Assembly: GCA_011065005.1 (NCBI GenBank)
Contig: JAAKFP010000008.1
Location: 1-17,603, forward strand
Source of the DNA: Chlamydiota bacterium
GTDB taxonomy: Bacteria > Chlamydiota > Chlamydiia > Chlamydiales > Waddliaceae
DNA length: 17,603 nt
Direction of reading: 5' to 3'
The notes beneath the pieces are model-generated. The model was not told where the DNA came from and did no database searches. It saw only the letters and a list, made by a program, of their open reading frames with translations. Position 1 is the stretch's first letter. Each line of letters starts with the position of its first letter. This document shows, piece by piece, positions 1 to 7,234 of this stretch. The position numbers were made by a program, and so were the translations under genes.

Positions 1-430
1 GGTAGTAGTGCAGTGCTTTGCTGATTCCTTTGTTGCGCGTTTCCTTGACTTCGACCAAAAACCAGGGTCGTTTGTTTTTGCTAACCAGAATGTCCACTTC
101 CCTTTTCAGTTTGTCTCGCACATAAAAGAGCTCGTACTCTCCGAGGCCAATGTCAGTCCAGTAATGCACGGCCTTTAACAGGTGAGAGGCTACAAAATTC
201 TCCGCGCGGCTACCCGAATCCTTAATCATAGACCAATCCCACAGGTAGACTTTGGGTGTTTTGCGGATGGCCTGTCTGACATTTTTACACCAAGGTTTAA
301 CCAGGTAGCAGTAGTAGAACTGGCGCAAGACCTTAATCCAGCGATGCAGAGTCGATTCGGCCACGTTAATGTGATTGGCAATCGAAGCGACGTTGAGCTG
401 CTGGCTCGCTTCATCTTCTAGGAGATCCAT
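1..430 (-). pseudogene. DUF4143 domain of an AAA-family ATPase, 5'-truncated and cut by the window edge
   Basis: Read on the minus strand from the ATG at 430-428, the frame stays open to the left edge, giving about 143 residues. It begins MDLLEDEASQQLNVASIANH and continues through a winged-helix-like segment (HINVAESTLHRWIKVL), then KTPKVYLWDWSMIKD, then ENFVASHLLKAVHYWTD, and ends in a nuclease-like segment (KREVDILVSKNKRPWFLVEVKE). This order is that of the C-terminal DUF4143 domain of the widespread 'ATP-binding protein' family (about 380-450 residues), which normally carries an AAA P-loop domain in front. Here an in-frame TGA stands 18 bases before the ATG, and nothing upstream encodes a Walker A motif. 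The gene has therefore lost its ATPase half, or only a C-terminal relic remains. The AT-rich DNA before it carries repeated TTTAAGTTCCA units. It is probably non-functional as an ATPase. The family assignment is confident; the word pseudogene is inferred. Confidence 0.75.
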
Positions 431-455
431 TGATTTTATTGTGTCATATCAAATC

Positions 456-535
456 TTTAAGTTCCAAATAAATTGTTTTAAGTTCCAAATAAGGTGATTA
501 AATCACTAAAATAGACCTTTTAAGTTCCATTTAAG
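456..535. repeat. Three copies of a TTTAAGTTCCA direct repeat
   Basis: Copies begin at 456, 477 and 519. The first two share the 16-base unit TTTAAGTTCCAAATAA with a 21-base period, two helical turns. The third keeps TTTAAGTTCCA and then diverges. They lie directly upstream of the minus-strand DUF4143 relic, where the lost part of that gene or a promoter region would have been. Regularly phased copies could be protein-binding sites, but this is unproven. Confidence 0.6.
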
Positions 536-555
536 CCCACGTAAGTGTCAACACG

Positions 556-658
556 AGGTGTCGGGCCTGCAAGTCTGTAAGTTCAACTTACAGACTTGCA
601 GGCCTGACACCTATGACTGACAGACTTGCAGGCCTGACACCTATGAAGACACCTATGA
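556..658. repeat. 28-bp inverted repeat followed by 30-bp-period tandem copies
   Basis: Bases 556-583 and 585-612 are reverse complements with one mismatch, so the stretch can fold into a very long hairpin. The right arm plus tail (590-616) is repeated almost immediately at 620-646, with 27 identical bases at a 30-base period. A third partial copy, GACACCTATGA, lies at 648-658. The core AGGCCTGACACC is half of a palindrome (GTGTCAGGCCTGACAC type) that recurs in other intergenic parts of the window. Confidence 0.8.
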
Positions 659-839
659 ATAGTGTCAATAAATCGCCGATAAACGAACTGGATAGTGCGA
701 TACTGCCTCTCCTTTCCTTCTACCATGGGACAGAAATTGACCGGAATGTTAAGTAAAGAAGCTGTAGGGTTTTTAGGTCGATCTGTGCCATCCCAGGCCT
801 ACTACTTAAAATTAATCAGAAATTGCAACTTGTTTTTCT

Positions 840-953
840 ACCCACGAAGTGGGTTTGAGATAGTAGCCCCGACCAAGTGCGAGGGAGCTTGCGACTGAGA
901 CGCGTAGGTCGGGGTAACAGATAGTTATAAGGATCGCACCCACGAAGTGGGTG
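840..953. repeat. REP-like element, copy 1, with identical hairpins on both sides
   Basis: The core at 867-914 begins CCCCGACC and ends GGTCGGGG, an 8-bp perfect stem, around the inner sequence GTGCGAGGGAGCTTGCGAC. It is flanked by two copies of the 15-base near-palindrome ACCCACGAAGTGGGT at 840-854 and 938-952. A second copy of the core lies at 13462-13509 with the same arm spacing (40 bases). Such a hairpin-core-hairpin layout resembles the REP/BIME elements mobilised by REP-associated tyrosine transposases; no transposase gene is in this window. Confidence 0.75.
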
Positions 954-1019
954 CTGGAAATTATTGACAAGATTATTTCCACCAACTTGAATGGTGACAT
1001 TTTAGAGATCGGGTCATAA

Positions 1020-1167
1020 ATTGGGGTCAGGCATGACACTGTGACACTTCGAGGAGAGGTAGCGCTTCTCAAAGTATCATAGTGTCATGCCTGACCTGGG
1101 GTGAAACGAATAGATCAAAAACAGACTGTTTTTACTCTTGGTAATTCCCGAAAGATTTGACCCCAAT
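1020..1167. repeat. 148-bp nested inverted-repeat element (MITE/REP-like)
   Basis: The outer ends are ATTGGGGTCA at 1020-1029 and its exact complement TGACCCCAAT at 1158-1167. Inside, GGTCAGGCATGACACT at 1025-1040 pairs perfectly with AGTGTCATGCCTGACC at 1081-1096, a 16-bp stem around a 40-base loop. No open reading frame is carried. The nested ends without coding content suggest a small non-autonomous mobile element or REP cluster. It lies just downstream of typA and could also affect the 3' end of that transcript. Confidence 0.65.
1117..1133 (-). terminator. Possible weak terminator downstream of typA
   Basis: AAAAACAG at 1117-1124 and CTGTTTTT at 1126-1133 form a perfect AT-rich palindrome 62 bases past the typA stop. 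The stem is weak, and the T tract is part of the stem, so termination here is only a guess. Confidence 0.25.
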
Positions 1168-1194
1168 CCTTATCTGAGTTCCACGAAAAGAAAA

Positions 1195-3015
1195 CTATTT
1201 CTTCCGGGATTCTCTTTTCCGTTCGTTTTCTGTAAGATGAACTTTTCGTAGGCGTAGAACGTCTGGAGTAGCTTCGATCAGCTCATCATCTTCGATGTAG
1301 CTGATAGCTTGCTCCAGAGTAAATTTTCTTGAGGGTGTCAGAATGATGCTCTCATCAGTTCCTGAGGCCCTTACGTTTGTTAATTGTTTCCCTTTGGTGA
1401 TGTTGACGATCAGGTCATTCTCGCGACTATGCTCTCCAATAATCATTCCCTCATAGACTTCATCACCAGGATTTGTAAACAATTCCCCACGACTTTCCAG
1501 ATTAAAACAAGCGTAGCTGTTTGTTTTTCCGGCACATATGGAAACGAGGACACCACGGGGGCGGCCGATAATTTCTCCTTTCCAGGGCTCATAGGATTCA
1601 AAAATTGAGGTGAGAATGCCAAGGCCTCTTGTCGATGTGAGAAACTCATTACGATATCCCATCAATCCTCGGGTAGGGATCAAAAATTCGATATGAGTAA
1701 TCCCCTGGGCGTCGGTATGCAGGTGCTGCATTTCGCCCCGTCTTCGTGACAATTGTTCGATCACCCCTCCAGAAGACCCTTCGGGCACTTCTATATATAC
1801 CCTATCTATTGGTTCATGTTTGATTCCATCGATATTTTTTATGATTACCCGAGGTTTGGAGATGCAGAATTCAAAACCTTCACGCCGCATTGCTTCTAAA
1901 AGAACAGCTAGATGGAGTTCACCACGTCCTGCAACGGTAATTTTTCTCTGATCAGCAGCAGACTCAATAATATGGTACGAGATGTTGGCTCGTTTTTCCC
2001 GTTCGAGGCGTTCACGGATTTTGTTCATGGTGACATGTTTGCCGCTCTTCCCAACAAAGGGGCCATTGTTGACCAATATATCCACAGAAACTGTAGGTTC
2101 ATCTAACTTGATGGGGGGGAGAACAATAATCTTTTCGGGATCGCATAGTGTGTCGCCAATGGTGATTTCGGGAATTCCTGAGAGACATACAATATCACCT
2201 ACTCCAGCTTCTTCCATTTCGATTTTTTCTAAACCTGAATGTCCTTCAATGCGGGTGATCGCAAACTTAGCCTGCTGCCCCTCTTTATCAATGTGAAGGA
2301 CTTGCTGTCCTTTGACAACTTTGCCCTCTAGAATTCTTCCACAGGCTTGCCTTCCTAGATAGTCATCATAGGCGACTGTTGCAGATTGCATTAAGAAGGG
2401 GTTTTCTGTGCTGCCGGTCGGAGGTGGTGTGGCAGAGATGATTAAGTCCAGCAAGGGGAGAAAATTTTCGTGGGGGTCGTTGAGGTCAAGGTAGGCGTAC
2501 TCCCGTAAACCGGAAGCGTAGCAATATTTAAAGTCGAGTTGCTCATCATTGGCTCCTAGCTCCACAAACAGATCAAACGTTTCATTTAATACACGGTCGG
2601 GATCGGCATGAGGGCGGTCAATTTTGTTTAGAATGACTATGGGGCACAATCCCATCTTCAAAGATTTTGAAAGCACAAAGCGGGTCTGTGGCATGGGTCC
2701 TTCCTGCGCATCGACAATGAGCAGTACGGAGTTGACCATTCCAAGAACTCGTTCTACTTCCCCTGAAAAATCAGCGTGGCCTGGAGTGTCGATGATATTG
2801 ATCTTATAGTCTCCATGTTGGATGGAGGTGTGTTTTGCGAAAATGGTAATGCCTCGTTCCCGTTCTTGATCATAGGAGTCCATCACCCTTTCGGGGACGA
2901 TTTGATTTTCTCGAAAAACATTCGATTGCTTGAGAAGACCATCTAATAATGTGGTTTTCCCGTGATCGATATGGGCAATAATAGCGATGTTTCTGATCTT
3001 ATCTGGTGAGTACAT
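1195..3015 (-). CDS. typA: Translational GTPase TypA/BipA
   Basis: The 606-residue product is full length for TypA/BipA, a ribosome-associated translational GTPase related to EF-G and LepA and involved in ribosome assembly and stress or cold adaptation. The GTPase domain is complete. The P-loop AHIDHGKT is at residues 14-21, switch I RGITI at 54-58, switch [10 protein letters not shown] at 76-83, NKID at 130-133, and the G5 segment ASG near 167-169. Domain II, the EF-G-like domains III and V, and the BipA-specific C-terminal domain follow. The C-terminal tail [20 protein letters not shown] matches the family's LRKxxLxENxRKR signature. The ATG at 3015 has an AAGG-type ribosome binding site and a strong promoter just upstream (3047-3075). 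It is transcribed alone and divergently from the glycosyltransferase block. EF-G, LepA and tetracycline-protection proteins were considered, but the tail and length decide for TypA. Confidence 0.97.
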   Translation of the reverse strand: MYSPDKIRNIAIIAHIDHGKTTLLDGLLKQSNVFRENQIVPERVMDSYDQERERGITIFAKHTSIQHGDYKINIIDTPGHADFSGEVERVLGMVNSVLLIVDAQEGPMPQTRFVLSKSLKMGLCPIVILNKIDRPHADPDRVLNETFDLFVELGANDEQLDFKYCYASGLREYAYLDLNDPHENFLPLLDLIISATPPPTGSTENPFLMQSATVAYDDYLGRQACGRILEGKVVKGQQVLHIDKEGQQAKFAITRIEGHSGLEKIEMEEAGVGDIVCLSGIPEITIGDTLCDPEKIIVLPPIKLDEPTVSVDILVNNGPFVGKSGKHVTMNKIRERLEREKRANISYHIIESAADQRKITVAGRGELHLAVLLEAMRREGFEFCISKPRVIIKNIDGIKHEPIDRVYIEVPEGSSGGVIEQLSRRRGEMQHLHTDAQGITHIEFLIPTRGLMGYRNEFLTSTRGLGILTSIFESYEPWKGEIIGRPRGVLVSICAGKTNSYACFNLESRGELFTNPGDEVYEGMIIGEHSRENDLIVNITKGKQLTNVRASGTDESIILTPSRKFTLEQAISYIEDDELIEATPDVLRLRKVHLTENERKRESRKK

Positions 3016-3046
3016 AATAATTAACCTTAAAAAACTTAATGAATCG

Positions 3047-3075
3047 ATTATAACACGTAATGTTTATAAAATCAA
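3047..3075 (-). promoter_or_regulatory. sigma70-type promoter of typA with extended -10
   Basis: On the minus strand there is a -35 TTGATT (3075-3070), a 17-base spacer and a -10 TATAAT (3052-3047) preceded by TG in the extended -10 position. Transcription should start near 3040, leaving a 5' leader of about 25 bases that holds the AAGG ribosome binding site. The rest of the intergenic DNA up to 3318 is AT-rich; I found no equally good promoter there for the plus-strand block. Confidence 0.8.
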
Positions 3076-3318
3076 TAAATAATTTAAAGCTGTGGGTGTG
3101 GTGCTGGGCTGGGCCGTCTAATGATATATTCAATTAAAATAATTTATTTTGGAAGAAGTTGTAGATGAAGAGAATCAATTTACAAAAAATGAAATTTGTG
3201 TCATATTAGTACCTAAATTTTGTAGGTTTGGGCGTAGGTTTTATTGATTTATTTGGGAAACCAGCGGTCCTTATCGCTAGTTTGAGTCATAATACGTAAA
3301 TTCTAATCCTAATGAGTC

Positions 3319-4581
3319 GTGTATCCACAAATGAAGAATAATCAGCATTTCACAGAGCATGGGTCTAGTTCTCCTTCCATTTTGATGTATTCTCATGATG
3401 GTTTTGGTTTAGGCCATCTGAAAAGAAACTTTAATATCGCAAAACAGACCGTTCAAGAGATTCCTGGAAGTAAGGCTCTCCTGATTATGGGGCATACTTC
3501 TATTCCCTTTCATCCTATCCCCTATGGGATCGACTTCGTTAAATTGCCTTCTATTATCAAGATGAATCATGAGAGCTGGCAGCCAAGGTCTTTACCTATG
3601 GAGTCTGGCAAGTTTAAGGAATTGCGGGCTTCTTTGATCAAAAATGTGGCGGAACATTTCCGACCTGATATTTTCGTTGTTGATTACGTACCTAAAGGGG
3701 TGTGGGGAGAGTTGGTTCCCACTTTGCAATTTCTCAAGGAGAGTAATCCTAAAACTAAGATAGTCTTAGGTTTGCGCGATGTCATTGATGACCCAGCGAC
3801 CACAAGGCAACGGTGGGAGAAAGGACACACCTATGATGTGATCCGCCAATATTATGACAAAATATTCATATATGGATCCCCAGAGATTTATGATACTGCC
3901 TATCATTATGGGTTAACGGGTGATCTCGAAGAAAAAATCTCCTATTGCGGGTATCTCTGTTCAGAAGAGCCATTTAAGTCTCGGGAGCGCGTACGTCAAG
4001 AACTTAGACTGCAGCATGATCATCTCGTCGTCATCACTGCGGGTGGAGGAGGGGATGCCTATGAAATGATGCGTTCTTGTATGGAGGCGCTAAAGATTCT
4101 TCAAAAAGAAGTTTCTGTGGAAGCAATCTTCATTGCGGGTCCATTCATGATACTTGAGGAGAGGCAAGCTCTTGAGGTGCAAGCGGAGGGGTTGCCAGTA
4201 AAAGTTTATACTTCTACGGATGGTCTTCTCAACTATATGAATGCTGCGGATCTGCTGATAACGATGGGAAGTTACAATACGATGATGGAAGCGGTAAGGC
4301 TTCGCAGGCCGACATTAGTCATCCCTCGAGAGGGACCAAGTGCGGAGCAAAAAATTCGGGCGCGAATTTTTTCGGAACTAGGTTTAATTAAGACTGTTGA
4401 TTCACCTTCGATCACACCTCCAACATTGGCAAAAGCTATGCTGAAGACGTTGTCGCATAAACCCTCGCAATTTTTGTTAAATATGAATGGTTTGAGCAAT
4501 GCTGTCCACCAGCTATCAGAGCTTATTCACCCATCACTGCATTTTGTGCCGAATCCTGATGTGGCTGTGATAACAGCTTAA
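3319..4581 (+). CDS. MurG-like glycosyltransferase, COG4671 family (first of two tandem paralogues)
   Basis: A 420-residue GT-B-fold glycosyltransferase resembling the COG4671 'predicted glycosyl transferase' group, distantly related to MurG/GT28. The N-terminal acceptor domain opens with SHDGFGLGH (residues 25-33), the glycine/histidine loop typical of the family. A linker follows VLGLRDVIDD (149-158). The C-terminal donor domain has the glycine loop TAGGGGDAYEM (240-250), MGSYNTMMEA (316-325) and PREGPSAEQKIRA (336-348), which matches the nucleotide-sugar pyrophosphate-binding region. It has no signal peptide or transmembrane helix and should act in the cytosol or at the inner membrane face. 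It heads the seven-gene block. The start is unsure: GTG 3319 gives the longest frame, ATG 3331 removes four residues, and neither has a clear ribosome binding site. Donor and acceptor are unknown. Confidence 0.85.
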   Translation: MYPQMKNNQHFTEHGSSSPSILMYSHDGFGLGHLKRNFNIAKQTVQEIPGSKALLIMGHTSIPFHPIPYGIDFVKLPSIIKMNHESWQPRSLPMESGKFKELRASLIKNVAEHFRPDIFVVDYVPKGVWGELVPTLQFLKESNPKTKIVLGLRDVIDDPATTRQRWEKGHTYDVIRQYYDKIFIYGSPEIYDTAYHYGLTGDLEEKISYCGYLCSEEPFKSRERVRQELRLQHDHLVVITAGGGGDAYEMMRSCMEALKILQKEVSVEAIFIAGPFMILEERQALEVQAEGLPVKVYTSTDGLLNYMNAADLLITMGSYNTMMEAVRLRRPTLVIPREGPSAEQKIRARIFSELGLIKTVDSPSITPPTLAKAMLKTLSHKPSQFLLNMNGLSNAVHQLSELIHPSLHFVPNPDVAVITA

Positions 4582-4590
4582 GTAAGAAAT

Positions 4591-4609
4591 AAGGAGAAAA
4601 ATCAATTTG
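4591..4609 (+). promoter_or_regulatory. Ribosome binding site that fixes a TTG start
   Basis: AAGGAG at 4591-4596 stands 10 bases before the TTG at 4607. No in-frame ATG occurs until residue 50, well inside the conserved domain, so TTG is the likely start codon of the second COG4671 gene. Confidence 0.75.
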
Positions 4610-5863
4610 TCTACTTTCCAACAAACAAATGCAGAAGAGCAAGCGTTCTCAGAAAAAACTCTAAGCCCCCGAATTGCCGTTTATACTCATGACACTTTTG
4701 GATTAGGACACATTCGACGTTGCTTAAATATCATCCATCAGCTGTCAAGGGAGATGCCCCACGCAGCGATATTACTTGTTACGGGTTCTCCAGCGTTACA
4801 GTACTTAAAGGATCTTCCTTCTAATGTTGACATTGTAAAGATTCCGACCATTGTAAAAACAGGTGCAAAAGGATCACTGCCTTCCCATATCCCTTTAGGT
4901 CTTCCGGAGATCGCCCTTCTGCGCAGTCGAATTATTCGGGAAACAATTTTGGCTTATCAGCCGGACGTTTTTATGGTCGATAATTTTCCGCTGGGAGCAC
5001 AATCGGAGCTTTTTCCCTTGTTGAAGGACCTCAAACCTCTCCATACAAAGACGATTTTGGGCTTGAGGGATATCTTAGATGGGCCCGAGGTTGTGAGGGC
5101 GGGGTGGAAACGTCAGGGTGTGTATGATGTTTTGGATCGATACTATGACAAGATTCTCATCTATGGAGTACAAAATATTTTTGATGCTGTGAAAGAGTAT
5201 GCGATACCACACAAGGTAGCAAAGAAAGTGTGTTTTTGTGGGTATCTAACGACAAACGAACCCATCGCTAGAAGTCCGGAAACGATTAAAGAAGAGTATG
5301 GGGTGGAAGGTCCACTCATTCTTGCCACTGGTGGTGGTGGTGGTGATGCATTTCCCCTTTTGAGTACCTTGATCGAAGCTGTTTCTTATGTCAAGGAGGG
5401 GTCGACTTTGATTTTTACCGGCCCTTTAATGGGAGAGGCAGATCGGCAGGAGTTGATCAGTCAGGCTAGTGGAAACCCCAACATAAAGATTGAGGAGTTC
5501 GTCAAGGATTTGCGACCCTACATGTTGGCGGCTGATGCTGTAGTGACGATGTGTGGCTATAATATTGCGGCGGAGATCATCCACAATGGTGCTAAGGCTA
5601 TTGTTGTTCCACGTACTTGGCGGTTTGGTGAGCACTCGAAGCGAAAACAAACTTGGGAAGATAAAGAGCAGATCATGAGAGCTGAGATTTTGGCAAAGTA
5701 TGGATTAGTTAAGTTTCTTAAGCCTGATGAGTTAACACCGGAGAAACTTGCCGAAAAAATTTCGGAAACTCTTTCCGGTTCGCTACCTGTTCCCAATGTT
5801 ACAAAGATAAATGTTGAGGGTTTGCAGAATGCAGTTCGGCATATTCGTGAAACAATCTCGTGA
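4607..5863 (+). CDS. MurG-like glycosyltransferase, COG4671 family (second paralogue)
   Basis: This 418-residue protein is a diverged paralogue of the gene just upstream, with the same layout. It has THDTFGLGH at residues 27-35, LGLRDILDGPE at 151-161, a five-glycine loop TGGGGGDAF at 241-249, CGYNIAAEI at 316-324 and VPRTWRFGEH at 334-343. The last is followed by an extra basic segment (SKRKQTWEDKEQ) not present in the first copy. As in the family, the N-terminal half should bind the acceptor and the C-terminal half a nucleotide-sugar. It begins 25 bases after its neighbour on a TTG with a strong AAGGAG site. A (GGT)5 run at 5331-5345 encodes the glycine loop. The pair arose by duplication, and the differences in the donor-side loops suggest two different sugars or two successive steps. 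The substrate is unknown. Confidence 0.85.
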   Translation: MSTFQQTNAEEQAFSEKTLSPRIAVYTHDTFGLGHIRRCLNIIHQLSREMPHAAILLVTGSPALQYLKDLPSNVDIVKIPTIVKTGAKGSLPSHIPLGLPEIALLRSRIIRETILAYQPDVFMVDNFPLGAQSELFPLLKDLKPLHTKTILGLRDILDGPEVVRAGWKRQGVYDVLDRYYDKILIYGVQNIFDAVKEYAIPHKVAKKVCFCGYLTTNEPIARSPETIKEEYGVEGPLILATGGGGGDAFPLLSTLIEAVSYVKEGSTLIFTGPLMGEADRQELISQASGNPNIKIEEFVKDLRPYMLAADAVVTMCGYNIAAEIIHNGAKAIVVPRTWRFGEHSKRKQTWEDKEQIMRAEILAKYGLVKFLKPDELTPEKLAEKISETLSGSLPVPNVTKINVEGLQNAVRHIRETIS

Positions 5864-5899
5864 ATGGTTGAGGGGTAAGCGTTCAAACCCCTGCTTAAT

Positions 5900-5972
5900 A
5901 ACCGCGAAGAATTTAACTATTTCATAAAAAAATCTTCGCGTGTCCTTTGTTTTCTTCACGTTCTTCGCGGTT
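5900..5972. repeat. Inverted repeat of the CGCGAAGA/TCTTCGCG type between two glycosyltransferase genes
   Basis: AACCGCGAAGAA at 5900-5911 is the exact complement of TTCTTCGCGGTT at 5961-5972. An internal TCTTCGCG at 5933-5940 can pair instead with CGCGAAGA at 5903-5910, giving two alternative hairpins. The right arm ends 5 bases before the ATG at 5978. This is the only sizeable gap (114 bases) in the block after 4582. The alternative folding might modulate read-through or translation; equally it may be an inserted dispersed repeat. I recall similar 'ttcttcgcgg' intergenic motifs from other bacteria, unchecked here. Confidence 0.65.
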
Positions 5973-5977
5973 AACAG

Positions 5978-7234
5978 ATGGAGATGAACGGTTACGCTGG
6001 GGGAGTGATGGAATCTGTAAAATCTAGGAAGTCTTTTGGGTATATTCTGAGAAAATACCCGGTGCTGTCGGAAACGTTCATTTTGAATGAACTTCTGGAG
6101 TTGGAGGCTCTAGGTGCTGAGCTGCACATCTTCTCCTTAGAACGACCGAATGATCCTCGTTTTCATGAAAATCTCCATAAGCTCAAAGCCCATGTTACCT
6201 ATGTTCCCGATCTTTTGAAGTTAAAATCTTTATGGAAACATCGGAAAAGTGCTTCACGAAATTTTGGCAAGGGGTATCGACAGGCTTTATGGTATGCGTT
6301 TAGACATTTCAATCCTAGCTTGGCTCTTCGCTTTTTACAGGGTTGTTATATTGCAAATGCTGCAAAGAAACTTTCAATTGCGCATTTCCATTCCCATTTT
6401 GCGACGCGATCAACAAGTGCTGCTTTTTTTGCCTCTATGATTTCCGAAATACCCTACAGTTTCACAGCGCATGCCGTTGATATTTTTAAACAGACACTTT
6501 CACAGAAAGCGCTTCAGAAAAAAATGGAGCATGCCAAATTTGTGGTCACTGTCAGTGAATATAACAAAAACTATCTCAGCGATCTCTCTCAAAAATCCTC
6601 CCATAAAATCTATAAAATTCATAATGGCATCGACCTCGAGAAGTTTCAATCTAACGGGGCCAACACACAATCCCCTTTTACATTTCTTTGTGTGGCACGT
6701 TTTGTTGAGAAGAAAGGTCACAAGGTTTTACTTGATGCGTGTGGACGATTGCGAGAAGAGGGGTTGCAATTTCAGTGCTTATTAGTAGGTAAGGGGAAAT
6801 TGCAGAAGAAGATCGAAACCATCATCCAAGAAAAACAACTTCAAGACTATGTGCAAGTTTTAGGTCCTCACACGCATGAGGAGGTTCTCTCAAGGTATCA
6901 TCAATCACATGCGTATGTTCTTCCCTGTCAAATAGGATCGGATGGCAATCGCGATGGGCTCCCTGTGGCTATTGTGGAAGCTTTAGCTTGTGGGCTGCCG
7001 GTAATTACTACCCCCATGACAGGAAATCCCGAAGTTGTTAAGCATGGCCATAATGGTCTTCTTGTTCCTTTTAACGATGCCAATGCTACTGCTATGGCTA
7101 TGAGGTCGATGATGTGTGAAGACAACCTGTACCCAAAGTTGCAAAGTAATTGCCGCCCTTCCGTTCTGGATAAATTTGACCTTGGTCAAACAACAGGGTC
7201 TTTGGTAAAATTATTTATGGGGGGCGCACATTGA
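5978..7234 (+). CDS. GT4-family glycosyltransferase, WcaL-like
   Basis: The 418-residue protein has a GT-B fold of family GT4. The N-terminal motif GYILRKYPVLSETFILNEL (residues 21-39) is typical of the colanic-acid WcaL-like subgroup. HFHSHFAT (137-144) follows, then VTVSEYNKNYL (190-200), IHNGIDLEKF (214-223), and the donor domain with VARFVEKKGH (239-248), VGKGKLQKKIE (270-280) and RDGLPVAIVEALACGLPV (325-342). In the last motif the first acid of the EX7E pattern is Asp326 rather than Glu, and the second is Glu334. It should transfer a nucleotide-activated sugar with retention of configuration in the cytosol. Three starts are possible: ATG 5978, ATG 5984, and ATG 6008 with GGGGGAG only 2 bases before it. 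Family alignment would fit 6008 well. Its TGA overlaps the next gene's TTG. Confidence 0.88.
   Translation: MEMNGYAGGVMESVKSRKSFGYILRKYPVLSETFILNELLELEALGAELHIFSLERPNDPRFHENLHKLKAHVTYVPDLLKLKSLWKHRKSASRNFGKGYRQALWYAFRHFNPSLALRFLQGCYIANAAKKLSIAHFHSHFATRSTSAAFFASMISEIPYSFTAHAVDIFKQTLSQKALQKKMEHAKFVVTVSEYNKNYLSDLSQKSSHKIYKIHNGIDLEKFQSNGANTQSPFTFLCVARFVEKKGHKVLLDACGRLREEGLQFQCLLVGKGKLQKKIETIIQEKQLQDYVQVLGPHTHEEVLSRYHQSHAYVLPCQIGSDGNRDGLPVAIVEALACGLPVITTPMTGNPEVVKHGHNGLLVPFNDANATAMAMRSMMCEDNLYPKLQSNCRPSVLDKFDLGQTTGSLVKLFMGGAH

Larger units (their letters stand above)
431..1194. other. Gene-free repeat-rich region between the DUF4143 relic and typA
   Basis: No convincing gene is visible in these 764 bases. 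The short open frames on both strands lack ribosome binding sites and recognisable domains. The stretch consists largely of repeats, described separately: three TTTAAGTTCCA units, a long hairpin with tandem copies, a REP-like element with flanking hairpins, and a nested inverted-repeat element. Bases 660-835 contain no repeat and no recognisable coding remnant. Confidence 0.7.

Noticed and set aside
590..658. Possible CRISPR array
   Set aside because: Two and a half tandem copies with 3-base gaps have no spacers; no cas genes are present.
695..898. Open frame of 67 codons in the repeat-rich left region
   Set aside because: No ribosome binding site or recognisable domain, and its 3' end runs through the REP-like element.
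812..1072. Minus-strand frame of 86 codons
   Set aside because: It is read across the REP element and both flanking hairpins, so the frame is a by-product of repeats.
1195..3015. EF-G, LepA or a tetracycline-resistance ribosomal protection protein
   Set aside because: Length and the C-terminal LRKxxLxENxRKR signature identify TypA/BipA.
4272..4499. Minus-strand open frames inside the glycosyltransferase and exporter genes
   Set aside because: They mirror well-supported plus-strand genes and show no domains or ribosome binding sites.
5331..5345. (GGT)5 microsatellite as a phase-variation switch
   Set aside because: It encodes the conserved glycine loop of the glycosyltransferase, and triplet slippage would not shift the frame.
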